Positions 19,389-30,859 are shown, numbered from the stretch's first letter. The stretch: 64,000 bases of DNA from Nitrosomonas ureae (GCF_900206265.1 NZ_LT907782.1:1860001-1924000); one strand, 5' to 3'. Notes: generated by a model not told the origin, from the sequence alone. Program-made: numbers and translations.

Positions 19389-21494
19389 TCACACCTTGAA
19401 ATTAGACACCGACGCTTTCAGCTCGGATGCAAAACCAGTAATCTGTTTAATCGATCCGGTGGTTTTCAGGGTTCCTTGGGTATTCTGACGGGTAATATGA
19501 AGAATTTCTTCCATATTGGCAACCACCTTGTGCGCTGCGCGAGTTTGCGTATTCGTCACATCAAAAATATTCGCCACTAATTGAGCAAGCCGCCCGGATA
19601 CTTGTTCGATTTCCTCCAGGGCCCGTCCGGCTGCATCCGAGCGCGTTGTGCCTTTTGCCACCCCTAGCGTACTTCGCTCCATCGCAGCAATGGCATCCTG
19701 AGTATCACCCTGAATGGTGACAATCAATTCACCGATTTGTTTGCTGGCTTCCGCCGAACGCTCGGCAAGACGCTGCACTTCCTGGGCTATCACAGTAAAT
19801 CCATGCCCCGCTTCGCCGGCTGCGGTCGCTTGCAATGCTGCATTCAAAGCCAGAACATTGGTTTGGTCCGTGATATCTGTGATTAACGCGACAATCTCGC
19901 CAATTTCCTGCGAACTCTCACCCAGGCGTTTGATTCGCTTCGAGGTATCCTGGATATAGGTGCGGATTTCATTCATCCCGGCAATCGATTCACGCACCGC
20001 CGAAGCGCCCTTCTCCGCCGTAGCCAGCGATTGTTTCGCCACTCGGGCAGACTCCGTCGCCATATCCGATATTTCGCTGATCGAGTCCGTCATACTTAAA
20101 ACTGCAATCGTTGTTTGTTCGATTTTTTCCGTTTGATGTTGCGCCGCGGTCAATAATCCAGATGAAACCTGTTGCGCCTGATTGGATGCTCTCACCACTA
20201 GCGCACTGGCCTGATTAACCTGCTCTACCAGGGTATGCAGTTCCTCAATGGTGCAATTGATGGCATCGGCAATGGCGCCGGTTGTGTGATGAGTGATATC
20301 GGTGCGAACCGTCAAGTCGCCGTCGGCAATTCTTTTCATATCATCCAGTAAAGTCACAATGGCTTTTTGTGTTCTGACCACTTCGTTGCGGGTGGCCAAA
20401 TCTTGATAGCGCGCATTCTGACGCACTACCCGGATAAAAAAGATCAAAGCAAGCGATGCACAGGCACCGAGTATTACCATCAGCGTATTTAACCACGAAA
20501 TCGTATGCATGGTTTGCGCTCGAATCACATCGCCCAGCTCACGCGCACTATCCAACATATCATCGCTCTTACCGAGCATCTCATCTATAGCCGACTGCAC
20601 CGTTGCGGCAGCAGAAATCTCTTTCTGAATCACGTGCAGGTGATCGTCGAATTTTCTTACCAGCGCATAAATGTGCGAAAGTAGATCCTGAATCATTTCA
20701 TCCCGGCTGGAAGCTATGCCCAAGCCGTTATCGCCTTGACTTAACGCATGCGTGGTCGCCGAAATATGGGCATGATCCTGCGTCAATTGCGCGCTAACTT
20801 CCGCAAGCGGCAGTTCCATTGGCAATAGCGTTCTAATATTTCTTGCAACGTTGCGCGCATGCATTCTTATGACCTCGACCGTGCGAATTTCGTGGGATAG
20901 ATTACCAATTTGCGCCATGCGGCTGATTAATTCCTCGCTACGTCGGTTAAGCTGACTATGTGCAATGTGGATCGCCCGGATACTGCTAATGAGCTGCAAC
21001 AGCGATTCTTGCTGATTCAAAATCAGATGGATATTTCCTTCCTCAATTTGCCAGTTTCTAAGATACGCATCCAGGCTTGGCGATAATGCATCATCAACAG
21101 CCGAAATAGTCGTGCCCTGATACGAACCCCCTTGCGATAACAGCCTGATATATTGATTCAGTTGATTCCGGCTATCGTGCAATGGTGCAAAAGCTGAAAT
21201 ATTGCCGATGATTATTTGCTGGGCCGCATTTGATGAGCGTAAATGCTGCAATTGCAACTGTGAAACAAATTCGGGTTGCAACCTATTATTTCTGGCCTGC
21301 TGCACACTGACTATCAATGTAATCAACAGCAGTATAGTGAAAAACATTACGATGCCACCGAGTATCCAGCTATGGTTAAGCAAGGAAATTTTTTTCGGAA
21401 TATTTTTCTTCGCCGGCAGCGATATAACCGGCAGCTTTTTCCCTATTGCAACGAGACTGGTTGTTAATCCAAGTTTAGAAAAATTGTTTTCCAT
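19389..21494 (-). CDS. pilJ: Type IV pilus methyl-accepting chemoreceptor, PilJ-like
   Basis: 701 residues: a cytoplasmic N-tail, TM1 near residues 45-65, a periplasmic helical domain (about 70-335) with PilJ-type repeats, TM2 near 340-358, a HAMP-like linker, and a C-terminal MCP signalling domain whose hairpin tip reads ITDQTNVLALNAALQATAAGEAGHGF. This receptor feeds the ChpA kinase encoded just downstream. The usual partners pilG, pilH and pilI are absent from the upstream side, where ilvA begins. The 306 bases between the two genes (21495-21800) contain nothing I could identify beyond the expected promoter space. Confidence 0.85.
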   Translation of the reverse strand: MENNFSKLGLTTSLVAIGKKLPVISLPAKKNIPKKISLLNHSWILGGIVMFFTILLLITLIVSVQQARNNRLQPEFVSQLQLQHLRSSNAAQQIIIGNISAFAPLHDSRNQLNQYIRLLSQGGSYQGTTISAVDDALSPSLDAYLRNWQIEEGNIHLILNQQESLLQLISSIRAIHIAHSQLNRRSEELISRMAQIGNLSHEIRTVEVIRMHARNVARNIRTLLPMELPLAEVSAQLTQDHAHISATTHALSQGDNGLGIASSRDEMIQDLLSHIYALVRKFDDHLHVIQKEISAAATVQSAIDEMLGKSDDMLDSARELGDVIRAQTMHTISWLNTLMVILGACASLALIFFIRVVRQNARYQDLATRNEVVRTQKAIVTLLDDMKRIADGDLTVRTDITHHTTGAIADAINCTIEELHTLVEQVNQASALVVRASNQAQQVSSGLLTAAQHQTEKIEQTTIAVLSMTDSISEISDMATESARVAKQSLATAEKGASAVRESIAGMNEIRTYIQDTSKRIKRLGESSQEIGEIVALITDITDQTNVLALNAALQATAAGEAGHGFTVIAQEVQRLAERSAEASKQIGELIVTIQGDTQDAIAAMERSTLGVAKGTTRSDAAGRALEEIEQVSGRLAQLVANIFDVTNTQTRAAHKVVANMEEILHITRQNTQGTLKTTGSIKQITGFASELKASVSNFKV

Positions 21495-21800
21495 TGTTTT
21501 CTCCGGCCTTAAGTTCGACTTGCCCGAATATTCAGGTACATTGGCGGCAAATTACATTCGGTATTGCCACTATCAGCTGCTAGCTTAACCGCGGGAGCAG
21601 GTGATCAAAAACAGAATAAGGGCTGAAAAATGGTGTCTTTTAGGAAAACTGAATTATTTGACGAACGCGAGAGCAAAACGGAGGGAGTAAAGACCAATGG
21701 GATCCATTCTAGTAATTAGCGAATTTTCAGGCACCGCCTAACGCTACGAAATTCCACAAACAGTAGTATTCGGCGAATGTCCGGGCCGCATCGTGCAGCA

Positions 21801-23312
21801 CTAGGCGAGAAATAGTTTATACGCCGGATTTCTGGTTTCGTCCCAATAACGATAGCCCAATTGATCCAGAAAAGTCTTGAAGTCGGTTTTTTCTTCGGGA
21901 GGTACCTGAATGCCGATCAGCACGCGGCCATAGTCGGCACCATGATTACGGTAATGGAACAAGCTGATGTTCCAATTATGGCTCATGCTGTTCAGGAAAT
22001 TCATCAGTGCGCCGGGACGATCGGGAAATTCGAAACGGTATAGAATCTCGTTCTTCACTTCGCGCGCACGCCCTCCGACCAAGTGCCGGATATGCAGTTT
22101 GGCCATTTCATTGGCGCTCAGATCTTCGGTCGCCAAACCGCTTTGCTTCAATTCACCGATCAGCTTCCGAGTTTCTTCTTGATTACGTACCGATACGCCG
22201 ACAAAAATATGCGCCACTTTCGGATCGGCATAGCGGTAATTAAATTCGGTAATACTTTTGGCTCCGAGCAAATTACAGAACTTCTTGAAACTACCGGGCT
22301 GCTCCGGAATTGTCACGGACATAACCGCTTCACGCTGCTCACCAATTTCCGCACGTTCGGAAATATGTCGCAGACGGTCAAAATTCATATTGGCGCCGGA
22401 TGCGATCGCCACCATAGTTTTATGCGTAATTTTTTCCCGTGCGGCATAGGCCTTGATACCGGCAATCGACAGCGCGCCGGATGGCTCCATAATCGTACGG
22501 GTATCTTCGAATACATCCTTGATCGCCGCACAGATGGCATCGGTATCAACCAATATTATCTCGTCAACCAGTTCGCGGCATAGACGAAAAGTTTCCTTAC
22601 CCACATGCCGCACTGCCACGCCATCCGCAAACAGTCCTACCTGTGCCAATTTGACACGACGGCCGCTCTGCAATGAACGGTACATGGCATCAGCATCTAC
22701 CGGCTCAACGCCGATGATCCTGATTTTTGGATACAAACGTTTCACATACGCGGCAATTCCAGCGATCAAACCGCCTCCGCCAATCGGCACAAAAATGGCA
22801 TGAATCGCGCCCGTATGCTGGCGCAGAATTTCCATACCGATCGTTCCCTGTCCGGCTATAACATCCGGGTCATCATAGGGGTGAACAAATGTGGCTTGCT
22901 CTTCTTTGGCCAGTTGCATCGCATGGTCATACGCATCATGATAAGAATCACCATGCAATGCCACCGCAGCGCCTAAAGCCATGACCGCATGCACTTTGAT
23001 TTGCGGCGTCGTCACCGGCATTACGATGGTTGCAGAACAATTGAGTTTCCTGGCAGCCAATGCCACCCCTTGCGCATGATTACCGGCGGAAGCGGCAATC
23101 ACGCCACGATTGCGCACTGCAGGCGATAGTTTGATCATCTTGTTATACGCGCCGCGCAACTTAAAAGAGAAAACCTGCTGCAAGTCTTCCCGTTTCAACA
23201 ACACCTGATTATGAAGGCGCGCGGATAAATTGGCGACAAGCTCCAGCGGGCTCTCGATGGCCACATCATAAACCTGCGCGGTCAGTATTCTTTCAAGGTA
23301 ATTGTTTTTCAT
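21801..23312 (-). CDS. ilvA: Threonine ammonia-lyase, biosynthetic
   Basis: 503 residues. This PLP enzyme converts threonine to 2-oxobutanoate, the first step of isoleucine synthesis. The PLP lysine sits in SFKLRGAYNKM near residue 50, the phosphate-binding loop is GGGGLIAGIAAY, and the Asn motif is ASAGNHAQGVA. Two C-terminal ACT-like regulatory domains (about 325-410 and 420-500) mark the isoleucine-inhibited biosynthetic form rather than the catabolic TdcB type. Monocistronic. Length matches E. coli IlvA (514). Confidence 0.96.
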   Translation of the reverse strand: MKNNYLERILTAQVYDVAIESPLELVANLSARLHNQVLLKREDLQQVFSFKLRGAYNKMIKLSPAVRNRGVIAASAGNHAQGVALAARKLNCSATIVMPVTTPQIKVHAVMALGAAVALHGDSYHDAYDHAMQLAKEEQATFVHPYDDPDVIAGQGTIGMEILRQHTGAIHAIFVPIGGGGLIAGIAAYVKRLYPKIRIIGVEPVDADAMYRSLQSGRRVKLAQVGLFADGVAVRHVGKETFRLCRELVDEIILVDTDAICAAIKDVFEDTRTIMEPSGALSIAGIKAYAAREKITHKTMVAIASGANMNFDRLRHISERAEIGEQREAVMSVTIPEQPGSFKKFCNLLGAKSITEFNYRYADPKVAHIFVGVSVRNQEETRKLIGELKQSGLATEDLSANEMAKLHIRHLVGGRAREVKNEILYRFEFPDRPGALMNFLNSMSHNWNISLFHYRNHGADYGRVLIGIQVPPEEKTDFKTFLDQLGYRYWDETRNPAYKLFLA

Positions 23313-23488
23313 GACGGGAAGTGGGTAAATTCGGGCGTTATTTTAATCCGGAACCGGGAAAGGGATTTTATCACGATCACGGAGAACATAAATTTTGTTG
23401 CTCAGCGATCCATTATTAAAAACAAAGCTACTATTTCTGGCACTATATGGAACAGCTCTAAAAAATTCTTTCAATGCTATGAATAAGA

Positions 23489-26371
23489 TTATTTCAAATT
23501 CACAACAGCGCATAATCGCTTTATCGAGGCTAAGCTCGACAAATCCGCTTCATTGATCAATTGTAGAATTGATTCGTAAGGCACCGGGCGGCTAAAAAAG
23601 TACCCCTGCTGTAAATGACAGTGATTCTCCAGCAAAATCCGAGCCTGCCGATCGGACTCAACGCCTTCAGCGACTATCATAAGTCCTAGGTTAACTCCCA
23701 GACCTATGATCGCCTGCGTAATAGTTAAATCGTTGATATTTTGATCAAGTGCGCGAATAAAGGATTTATCGATTTTCAGAATATCGATTGGTAATTCACG
23801 CAATAACGTAAGCGAAGAATAACCGGTACCAAAATCATCCAGTGCAATGAGAGCGCCCAGCGCTTTAATTTTCTGCAATATCACCGAAGCTTGTGCCATA
23901 TCGCTTACGACAGCACTCTCAGTAATCTCGAGAATCAGTGAAGTAGCGGGTAACCTAGTCTCAGTCAAAACCCGGGAAAGCGCAGGCAGAAAATTTCCGT
24001 GCAGCAATTGACGCGGATGCACATTGACCGATACATGAATGGGTTTGTCGATCTGCATAAGCTTATGCGCCGCGATACACGCGGTCTTTAACACTTCTTT
24101 TCCTAACTGCTCCATTAACCCCACACTTTCAGCTAATGGAATAAAGTCACCAGGTGACAAGTATCCTCGCGTCGGATGAGGCCAACGAACCAGCGCCTCC
24201 ATACGCACGATGTCTTGCTGACGGACATCAACAATAGGCTGGTATAGCACTTGTAAATGACCCTCATTTAAGGCAAGTCGCAACTCTTTCTCAAATTTAA
24301 GTCTATCTCGCGTCCAGGCGATAGAAGATTCCGCTGAGTAAAACCCGAAACTGTTGCCGCCCTCACTTTTAACGCGGCGCATGGCAGTGCCGGCTCGCTC
24401 CAGAACGGTCTCATTGCCTTCTCCCTCTCCAGAAAAGAAACTGATACCAATGCTCACGGTCACAAAAACCTCCTGACCGTACAGAAGAAATTGATGTTCG
24501 ATCAAGCCCAAAGCTTCTTGAGCTCTTTGCGCAGCTGCCTCTTTATCTTGTAAATCACTAAATAAAAGAACAAACTCATCTCCTCCCCAACGGGCCAGGA
24601 AACTATTATTCGAAATTATGGAGCTAAGTCGCTGTGATGCCATTTTTAGCAACTCGTCACCGGCGCGATGGCCCAATGCATCATTAATTTTTTTAAAATT
24701 ATCCAGACTCACAAAAAATACAGTAATAATTTTTCCGTATTTCTGCGGCAATGATGCCATTTCTTTAAATCGCGTTAGCAGTAATACACGGTTTGGCAAG
24801 TTGGTCAATGTATCGTAACTGGCTTGATAGGCCACTTGCTTTGTCAATTCAACGGTATCGGTGATATCAGCCAATGCAAATAAGAACCCCATCAATGCTT
24901 CATGCTCATCACGCAGCATATGGCGGGTAATCCGCACGGCACGCTTCTCTCCGCCAGGAGTCTTTAAATAGCACTGGATTGTGCCCATGCAGGGTGCGGG
25001 TATGGGAATTTCTAAATCTATAAACTCCGTAAAGGCAGTACTATCCTGCATCTTGCTAAGATGCATAAGCTTGAGTAACGAGACCCCTTGAGCTTGATTG
25101 AGAGTTACTCCAAGGATTCTCTCGGCACCTTTATTCATATAAATAATATGATTATGCGTATCAGTGGTTATAACACCATCCCCTACAGACTCCAGGGCGG
25201 CATTTGAGCCTGCTTTAGCCACAAAAAGCAATTGCATGAATTCATTGATGCGTTGCCAATTCAGCAAAGGATAAATCGCTATAGTTCCAGTCAACGCTGC
25301 GCCGGGTGGAAGCCAGATATGCAAAAACCGCAATACAATCCATATCGCACACAAACCGCAACTTATCAATGCAAGCAGTAAGGGTATGGTGATGTTTCGC
25401 TGAAAAATACCGAGCATAAATACAATAGCAAATACCCACGCCATAGAAATCAAGCTAATTGAATAATTAGGAATCGGAAGTATTGCGCGACCATGAAGCA
25501 GCATGGAGAGAACATTGGCGTGCCACTCAACACCACTCATCGGCTGCCGGTCAATCGGAGAAACAGGCGTTGCAAATCGCGTTCCGATACCGGCTGCCGT
25601 CATTCCAACCAGAATAAATTTGTTCCTGAGGCCGGCTAAAATTTGGTCATCCGATAATACCTGGGCGTAAGAAACGTGCTGAAAGCTTCCGGATTTTCCA
25701 ATATAAGGAATCAGCACCTCCTGGGAACGCACCCAGCGGCCCCAGAATTTGATATCGTCATCAGAAAAGCTATTGATCGATATTGTATTTTGGTTAATCG
25801 AAGCAGCCAGTACAAGCGCAAATGCAGGCCATTCGGGTTCCTCGATTCCAGCTTTTAAGAAAATCCGCCGCGCTATACCATCGCTATCCAGCTCGATATC
25901 AACATGACCCAGCTTAGCATGTTGGCGATACATAGGAAGGGGTTCGACCAGGTAAACGTAATCTCTATTCTTATCATCTACCGGGACAATGGGGAGAATG
26001 ACTTTACCATGGGACGCGATAGCCGACGCCAGGGAATGATCCGCATCAGGATTGTTAGTTTGTGGTTCCGAGAATATCAGATCAAATGCGACCGCAGGGT
26101 TATCAATACTTTCTAATCGCTTGATTAATTTGGCATGCACACTTCTTGACCAAGGCCAACGCCCTAGCGCCTTTATGCTTTCCTCATCAATGGCAACAAT
26201 GACGATATCATCATCGGGGGGATAATGCTGTATGGTAGAAAGTTGATCGTATATAACTGCATCAATACGTTCCAAAACCGCAAAAAAGGACAATAACCCT
26301 ACGCCTGTTATCAACAGGATCGCACGCAAAAAAAATGTGTTGCGAAACGCGTGGTCTACCCACTGCATCAT
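23489..26371 (-). CDS. CHASE2-PAS-GGDEF-EAL cyclic-di-GMP sensor protein
   Basis: 960 residues. After one N-terminal helix comes a periplasmic CHASE2 domain (about 40-300, including DIVIVAIDEESIKALGRWPWSR), three membrane helices (about 300-370), a PAS domain (about 385-505), a GGDEF domain with intact GGDEF near 594, and an EAL domain with the signature EAL at 725-727 and DDFGTGYSSL near 843. Both catalytic motifs look intact, so it could make or degrade cyclic-di-GMP. Its start codon overlaps the stop of the LysM-FecR gene (ATGA), so the two are translationally coupled and likely form one sensing unit. Confidence 0.93.
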   Translation of the reverse strand: MMQWVDHAFRNTFFLRAILLITGVGLLSFFAVLERIDAVIYDQLSTIQHYPPDDDIVIVAIDEESIKALGRWPWSRSVHAKLIKRLESIDNPAVAFDLIFSEPQTNNPDADHSLASAIASHGKVILPIVPVDDKNRDYVYLVEPLPMYRQHAKLGHVDIELDSDGIARRIFLKAGIEEPEWPAFALVLAASINQNTISINSFSDDDIKFWGRWVRSQEVLIPYIGKSGSFQHVSYAQVLSDDQILAGLRNKFILVGMTAAGIGTRFATPVSPIDRQPMSGVEWHANVLSMLLHGRAILPIPNYSISLISMAWVFAIVFMLGIFQRNITIPLLLALISCGLCAIWIVLRFLHIWLPPGAALTGTIAIYPLLNWQRINEFMQLLFVAKAGSNAALESVGDGVITTDTHNHIIYMNKGAERILGVTLNQAQGVSLLKLMHLSKMQDSTAFTEFIDLEIPIPAPCMGTIQCYLKTPGGEKRAVRITRHMLRDEHEALMGFLFALADITDTVELTKQVAYQASYDTLTNLPNRVLLLTRFKEMASLPQKYGKIITVFFVSLDNFKKINDALGHRAGDELLKMASQRLSSIISNNSFLARWGGDEFVLLFSDLQDKEAAAQRAQEALGLIEHQFLLYGQEVFVTVSIGISFFSGEGEGNETVLERAGTAMRRVKSEGGNSFGFYSAESSIAWTRDRLKFEKELRLALNEGHLQVLYQPIVDVRQQDIVRMEALVRWPHPTRGYLSPGDFIPLAESVGLMEQLGKEVLKTACIAAHKLMQIDKPIHVSVNVHPRQLLHGNFLPALSRVLTETRLPATSLILEITESAVVSDMAQASVILQKIKALGALIALDDFGTGYSSLTLLRELPIDILKIDKSFIRALDQNINDLTITQAIIGLGVNLGLMIVAEGVESDRQARILLENHCHLQQGYFFSRPVPYESILQLINEADLSSLASIKRLCAVVNLK

Positions 26372-28041
26372 AAAAGAAGATCAATCAGCGGTGCAAATGG
26401 TAACAACAACCAATAGGGATTAGCGTAAGGAATGTCGATTATTTGTGGTGGCCCCCATGGTCCTTCAAACCCATCGGCTTCGATCGTTTTGGTACGCAAA
26501 AAATACCGCCCCCCATCAGGTCGTGCCACTGTCAATTGAGTTGCCGGAGTTTTTTCATCGTATAAAATTTGATTAAACGTTTCATCGTGCGCGAGTTGAA
26601 AATGAAAACTTTGATCCTTGCCACCAGCTTGCCATACAAACGTCATTCGAGTTTTATCGAATTTTGTAGCCTCCATCGTGGGCCCTGGAAAGGGCATACG
26701 GAATGACATGACATCTGTAAACGGTCCGATGCCTTCAGCTGCCGAGACTGATGCAATACGCCAGAAATAATACCCTGGCGCCAAAGAATCAGCCAGTCGG
26801 AAAGTATTGCCCGTAATCGCTTTGTTATCAACAATAAATGTAGCAAAACCGGAGTCTTGACTAATCATAATATGGTAGTGTGCTGCTTCCGGCTGAATCG
26901 ACCATTGGAACTCGCGCGAAAACGGATCGATCACACCCTCGGGTAATGGCGCAATGATAAAAGGCGGCTCCGGGCGAGCATTCAACGTGAAGGCTATCGT
27001 GGCATCATGCCCCTCAATACCGGCAGCATCAATGCCTCGAACCCGCAGCCAGTAATCACCGTCCGGGATATCGCCGTCACGGAAAGGCAGTTTGTTTGTA
27101 GTAAACTCAATCCACAGATTGTGGAAATTTTGATCACTGGCGATTTGAGCGCGATAAGTGACGGCACCTGCAAGCGGATCCAATGCAATCACCAGGGGTA
27201 AACGTTCATAAAGTACAGCGGTATTACTCAAATCAGGTGCAGGCAAAAGTTTTACGGGTGCCGTCGGCAGCCCTCCGAGTGCTGTGATCACTCCCAAACC
27301 CGCTGATACCGCAATTTTGTTTTTTTCACCCTCAACTTGCACCAGACCGGATAACACCTCACTGCTCGTACGCTCATCATCGGGTGTTATTCCGACACGA
27401 AAATCAGTGCCTCTCACGGAGCTGATGGCAGAAGGTGTTTTAATTCTAAAGCGGGTACCGATTCCTGGTTTTTCTTGGCGCACGGCATTCTCGGTTCGAC
27501 CTTGTTGCAATTGAATAAGCGTATCTGCTGCCCCATAACCGCCGAGTACATTCATTTTGCGGATACGAATCTGGCTGTTTTCTTGCAACTGAAGCCGTGA
27601 ATTATCCAAGAATTTGAGGATGGCAAAAGAGTCGTTCTCGCTACGAACTTCATCACCTTCGTTTAGCTGCATTCCTGTTTCAGCGGGAATCTCCGCAGCG
27701 TTTGCACGTTTTATCAGTATGCGGCCGCGCACATAAATCACTTGAGCGTTCACCCCACTCGTTTGTACTTTTGACCACGCAACGGGTATCTTGATTTTTG
27801 TGCCGGGAGGAATGGTATAGGCATCGGATATTTTATTGAGTTGCTGCAAACGAGCTACATACCGCGTACTAATCAAGTGCTGCTCGGAAATATTCCAGAG
27901 ATTGTCTCCCGTCTTCACGGTGTAGATCCATTCATCCGCAACAACCCGAGTGGAAAACACAAGCAAACTGATTAATAAAAAAATGCAGCGAGCAAATCCG
28001 AATCTTTTCAGGATCAATCGAGATTCCATTTTTCCTCCCAA
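26368..28041 (-). CDS. LysM and FecR domain periplasmic protein
   Basis: 557 residues with an N-terminal signal segment (about residues 12-35). A LysM domain follows (YTVKTGDNLWNISEQHL, about 40-90), which binds peptidoglycan. Next is a FecR-type domain (about 105-260, with FLDNSRLQLQENSQIRI and SSVRGTDFRV), then fibronectin-III-like repeats and a hydrophobic C-terminus (YWLLLPFAPLIDLLL). Similar FecR proteins next to CHASE2 proteins are common in betaproteobacteria, and here the two genes overlap by 4 bases. It probably passes an envelope signal to the cyclic-di-GMP protein; that is inference. Confidence 0.85.
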   Translation of the reverse strand: MGGKMESRLILKRFGFARCIFLLISLLVFSTRVVADEWIYTVKTGDNLWNISEQHLISTRYVARLQQLNKISDAYTIPPGTKIKIPVAWSKVQTSGVNAQVIYVRGRILIKRANAAEIPAETGMQLNEGDEVRSENDSFAILKFLDNSRLQLQENSQIRIRKMNVLGGYGAADTLIQLQQGRTENAVRQEKPGIGTRFRIKTPSAISSVRGTDFRVGITPDDERTSSEVLSGLVQVEGEKNKIAVSAGLGVITALGGLPTAPVKLLPAPDLSNTAVLYERLPLVIALDPLAGAVTYRAQIASDQNFHNLWIEFTTNKLPFRDGDIPDGDYWLRVRGIDAAGIEGHDATIAFTLNARPEPPFIIAPLPEGVIDPFSREFQWSIQPEAAHYHIMISQDSGFATFIVDNKAITGNTFRLADSLAPGYYFWRIASVSAAEGIGPFTDVMSFRMPFPGPTMEATKFDKTRMTFVWQAGGKDQSFHFQLAHDETFNQILYDEKTPATQLTVARPDGGRYFLRTKTIEADGFEGPWGPPQIIDIPYANPYWLLLPFAPLIDLLL

Positions 28042-28087
28042 TTGCCAATAGCTTATCCCGAATGTTAAGGGAAAATCAATTTATTCT

Positions 28088-29087
<1,000 letters not shown>

Positions 29088-29175
29088 TCACCTTTTTTAT
29101 GCTACATTGCAGCCCTCAATCCATAGTATTCACCATTCTCGTTGTTTCAACATGACTACTTAACTCTTACTACTC

Positions 29176-30072
29176 ATGATTACCCAAGCTCAATCGCAAC
29201 TGCAAACCATCCGCGATTTATTACGCTTCGCAGTCAGTCAATTCAACAAAAGCGGTCTGCATTTTGGCCATGGATCGGCGAATGCGTATGATGAAGCGGC
29301 GTATCTTATTCTGAAAAGCCTATATTTGCCACTGGATCAGCTGGAACCGTTTTTGGATGCACGTGTCACGGCAGATGAATGCAAACACGTCCTGAAAATA
29401 ATCGACTCCCGTGTCAAAGACAGAATTCCAGCAGCTTATTTGATGCATGAAGCCTGGCTTGGGGAATACAGTTTTTATGTCGATGAGCGCGTCATCATTC
29501 CTCGTTCTTTCATTGCTGAATTATTACCAACACAACTATCTCCATGGATCATGGATCCCGATGCTGTTGCCACCGCACTTGACCTCTGCACCGGCTCTGG
29601 CTGTCTCGCGATTTTAATGGCGCATAGTTTCCCCAATGCCGCGCTTGATGCTGCCGACATTTCCGCTCAGGCACTGGCCGTAGCGCACAAAAATGTACAG
29701 GATTACGGATTGCAAGAGCGAATCACTCTAATTGAATCCAATCTGTTCTCAGCGTTGCAGGAAAAGCGCTACGACCTGATTATCAGCAATCCGCCCTACG
29801 TCAACGCTGCATCAATGGCGCAATTACCTCAGGAATATCGGTATGAGCCGGAAAATGCGCTTGCCAGTGGTACAGACGGCCTGGATGCAACGCGCCAGAT
29901 TCTGCAACATGCTGTCCGGTATTTGACTGACGACGGAATCCTGGTAGTTGAGATCGGGCATAACCGGGAAGCATTGGAACAGGCTTTCCCAGAATTGCCG
30001 TTTACTTGGTTGGAAACCAGTGCAGGAGACGAGTTTGTATTTTTGTTGCAGCGTGACCAGCTATCCCTGTAA
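29176..30072 (+). CDS. prmB: Ribosomal protein L3 glutamine methyltransferase
   Basis: 298 residues, the typical PrmB length. It methylates a Gln of ribosomal protein L3 with S-adenosylmethionine. An N-terminal helical substrate-recognition domain precedes a Rossmann methyltransferase with DLCTGSGCLAI (AdoMet loop) and the catalytic ISNPPYVNA (NPPY). FGHGSANAYDEAAYLIL in the N-terminal part, and the family sequence IPAAYLMHEAWLGEYSFYVDERVIIPRSFI, fit PrmB rather than PrmC. It is divergent from tadA and single. Confidence 0.95.
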   Translation: MITQAQSQLQTIRDLLRFAVSQFNKSGLHFGHGSANAYDEAAYLILKSLYLPLDQLEPFLDARVTADECKHVLKIIDSRVKDRIPAAYLMHEAWLGEYSFYVDERVIIPRSFIAELLPTQLSPWIMDPDAVATALDLCTGSGCLAILMAHSFPNAALDAADISAQALAVAHKNVQDYGLQERITLIESNLFSALQEKRYDLIISNPPYVNAASMAQLPQEYRYEPENALASGTDGLDATRQILQHAVRYLTDDGILVVEIGHNREALEQAFPELPFTWLETSAGDEFVFLLQRDQLSL

Positions 30073-30338
30073 CCAAGATATTACAGCCCCATCTGCTGAG
30101 TTAATGCACTCATTAAGAATAAAATAACCCAGCATTTTTCACGTCCTGCTCCGTGCAGATGAATGAGAAGCAGATTTTTGCCAGGCTGATGCTTTCATTC
30201 TTATAAATTTTTCTGGACAAGGCTATTCGATTCTGGTATTAAGAAAGCGGTCTTTCTCGTTTTATTTTTGAATGGCCGAGGAGCTGTTTCACTTAACTCA
30301 TATATCATAGGTCTTTAATTTTATAGGAGATAATTAAC

Positions 30339-30464
30339 ATGAAATACTCTCTATTAATTGCTGCTACTATTTTTGCATTCTTTTTAGCCGGATGCGGTGA
30401 TCCGAAGCCAGGCCAATATCCACCAAGCCTCTATGATGGCAGTAAGCAAGGGGATTCTCAGTAA
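30339..30464 (+). CDS. 41-residue putative lipoprotein
   Basis: Begins after a good site (taggaga, 8 bases upstream). Sequence starts MKYSLLIAATIFAFF, continues with a lipobox LAGC ending at Cys19, then a short proline/glycine-rich polar tail (KPGQYPPSLYDG). It would be lipidated at Cys19 after signal-peptidase II cleavage, leaving a mature chain of only 23 residues. Similar tiny lipoproteins (LptM-like in size) exist in proteobacteria, but I cannot assign this one. Stop TAA at 30462-30464. Confidence 0.7.
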   Translation: MKYSLLIAATIFAFFLAGCGDPKPGQYPPSLYDGSKQGDSQ

Positions 30465-30553
30465 ATTGTCATTACAGGGAATGTTTTTGCGATTGATACA
30501 ACAGCAAAATGAATTTAACGACATAACAAACTGTTAAGTTTTATTTGCTGATG

Positions 30554-30585
30554 TATAGGGCCTGGAATTTACACCAGGCCCTATA
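30554..30585 (+). terminator. Perfect 12-bp hairpin after the small lipoprotein gene
   Basis: tatagggcctgg (30554-30565) pairs perfectly with 30574-30585 around an 8-nt loop. It lies 90 bases past the small lipoprotein stop. No T-run follows on the plus strand, so it is either a Rho-dependent or 3'-protective structure, not a textbook terminator. The rest of the 395-base gap (30465-30859) holds nothing else I can identify. Confidence 0.5.
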
Positions 30586-30859
30586 ATCACGAAATTCTTT
30601 AAATACTTCCGTTTATAAAAAACTCGATTATTTTTTGTGCTTAATCCGATACCGATATACCTACAACAGGATGGAAAGAAAATCCATACCAGTCTGATCG
30701 ACTTACCCACAGCTGCATAGTATGCTACGCACTTATTTAGTCCGGTCTTTTTCTACCAGCACAGCTGGTCACTTTTTAACCGATATCTAACAGCAATACC
30801 GGCAAATACCCTGAGTCAATCTGTTATAAATTTTTGCAATTTGTGTGTGAGGAACAATC

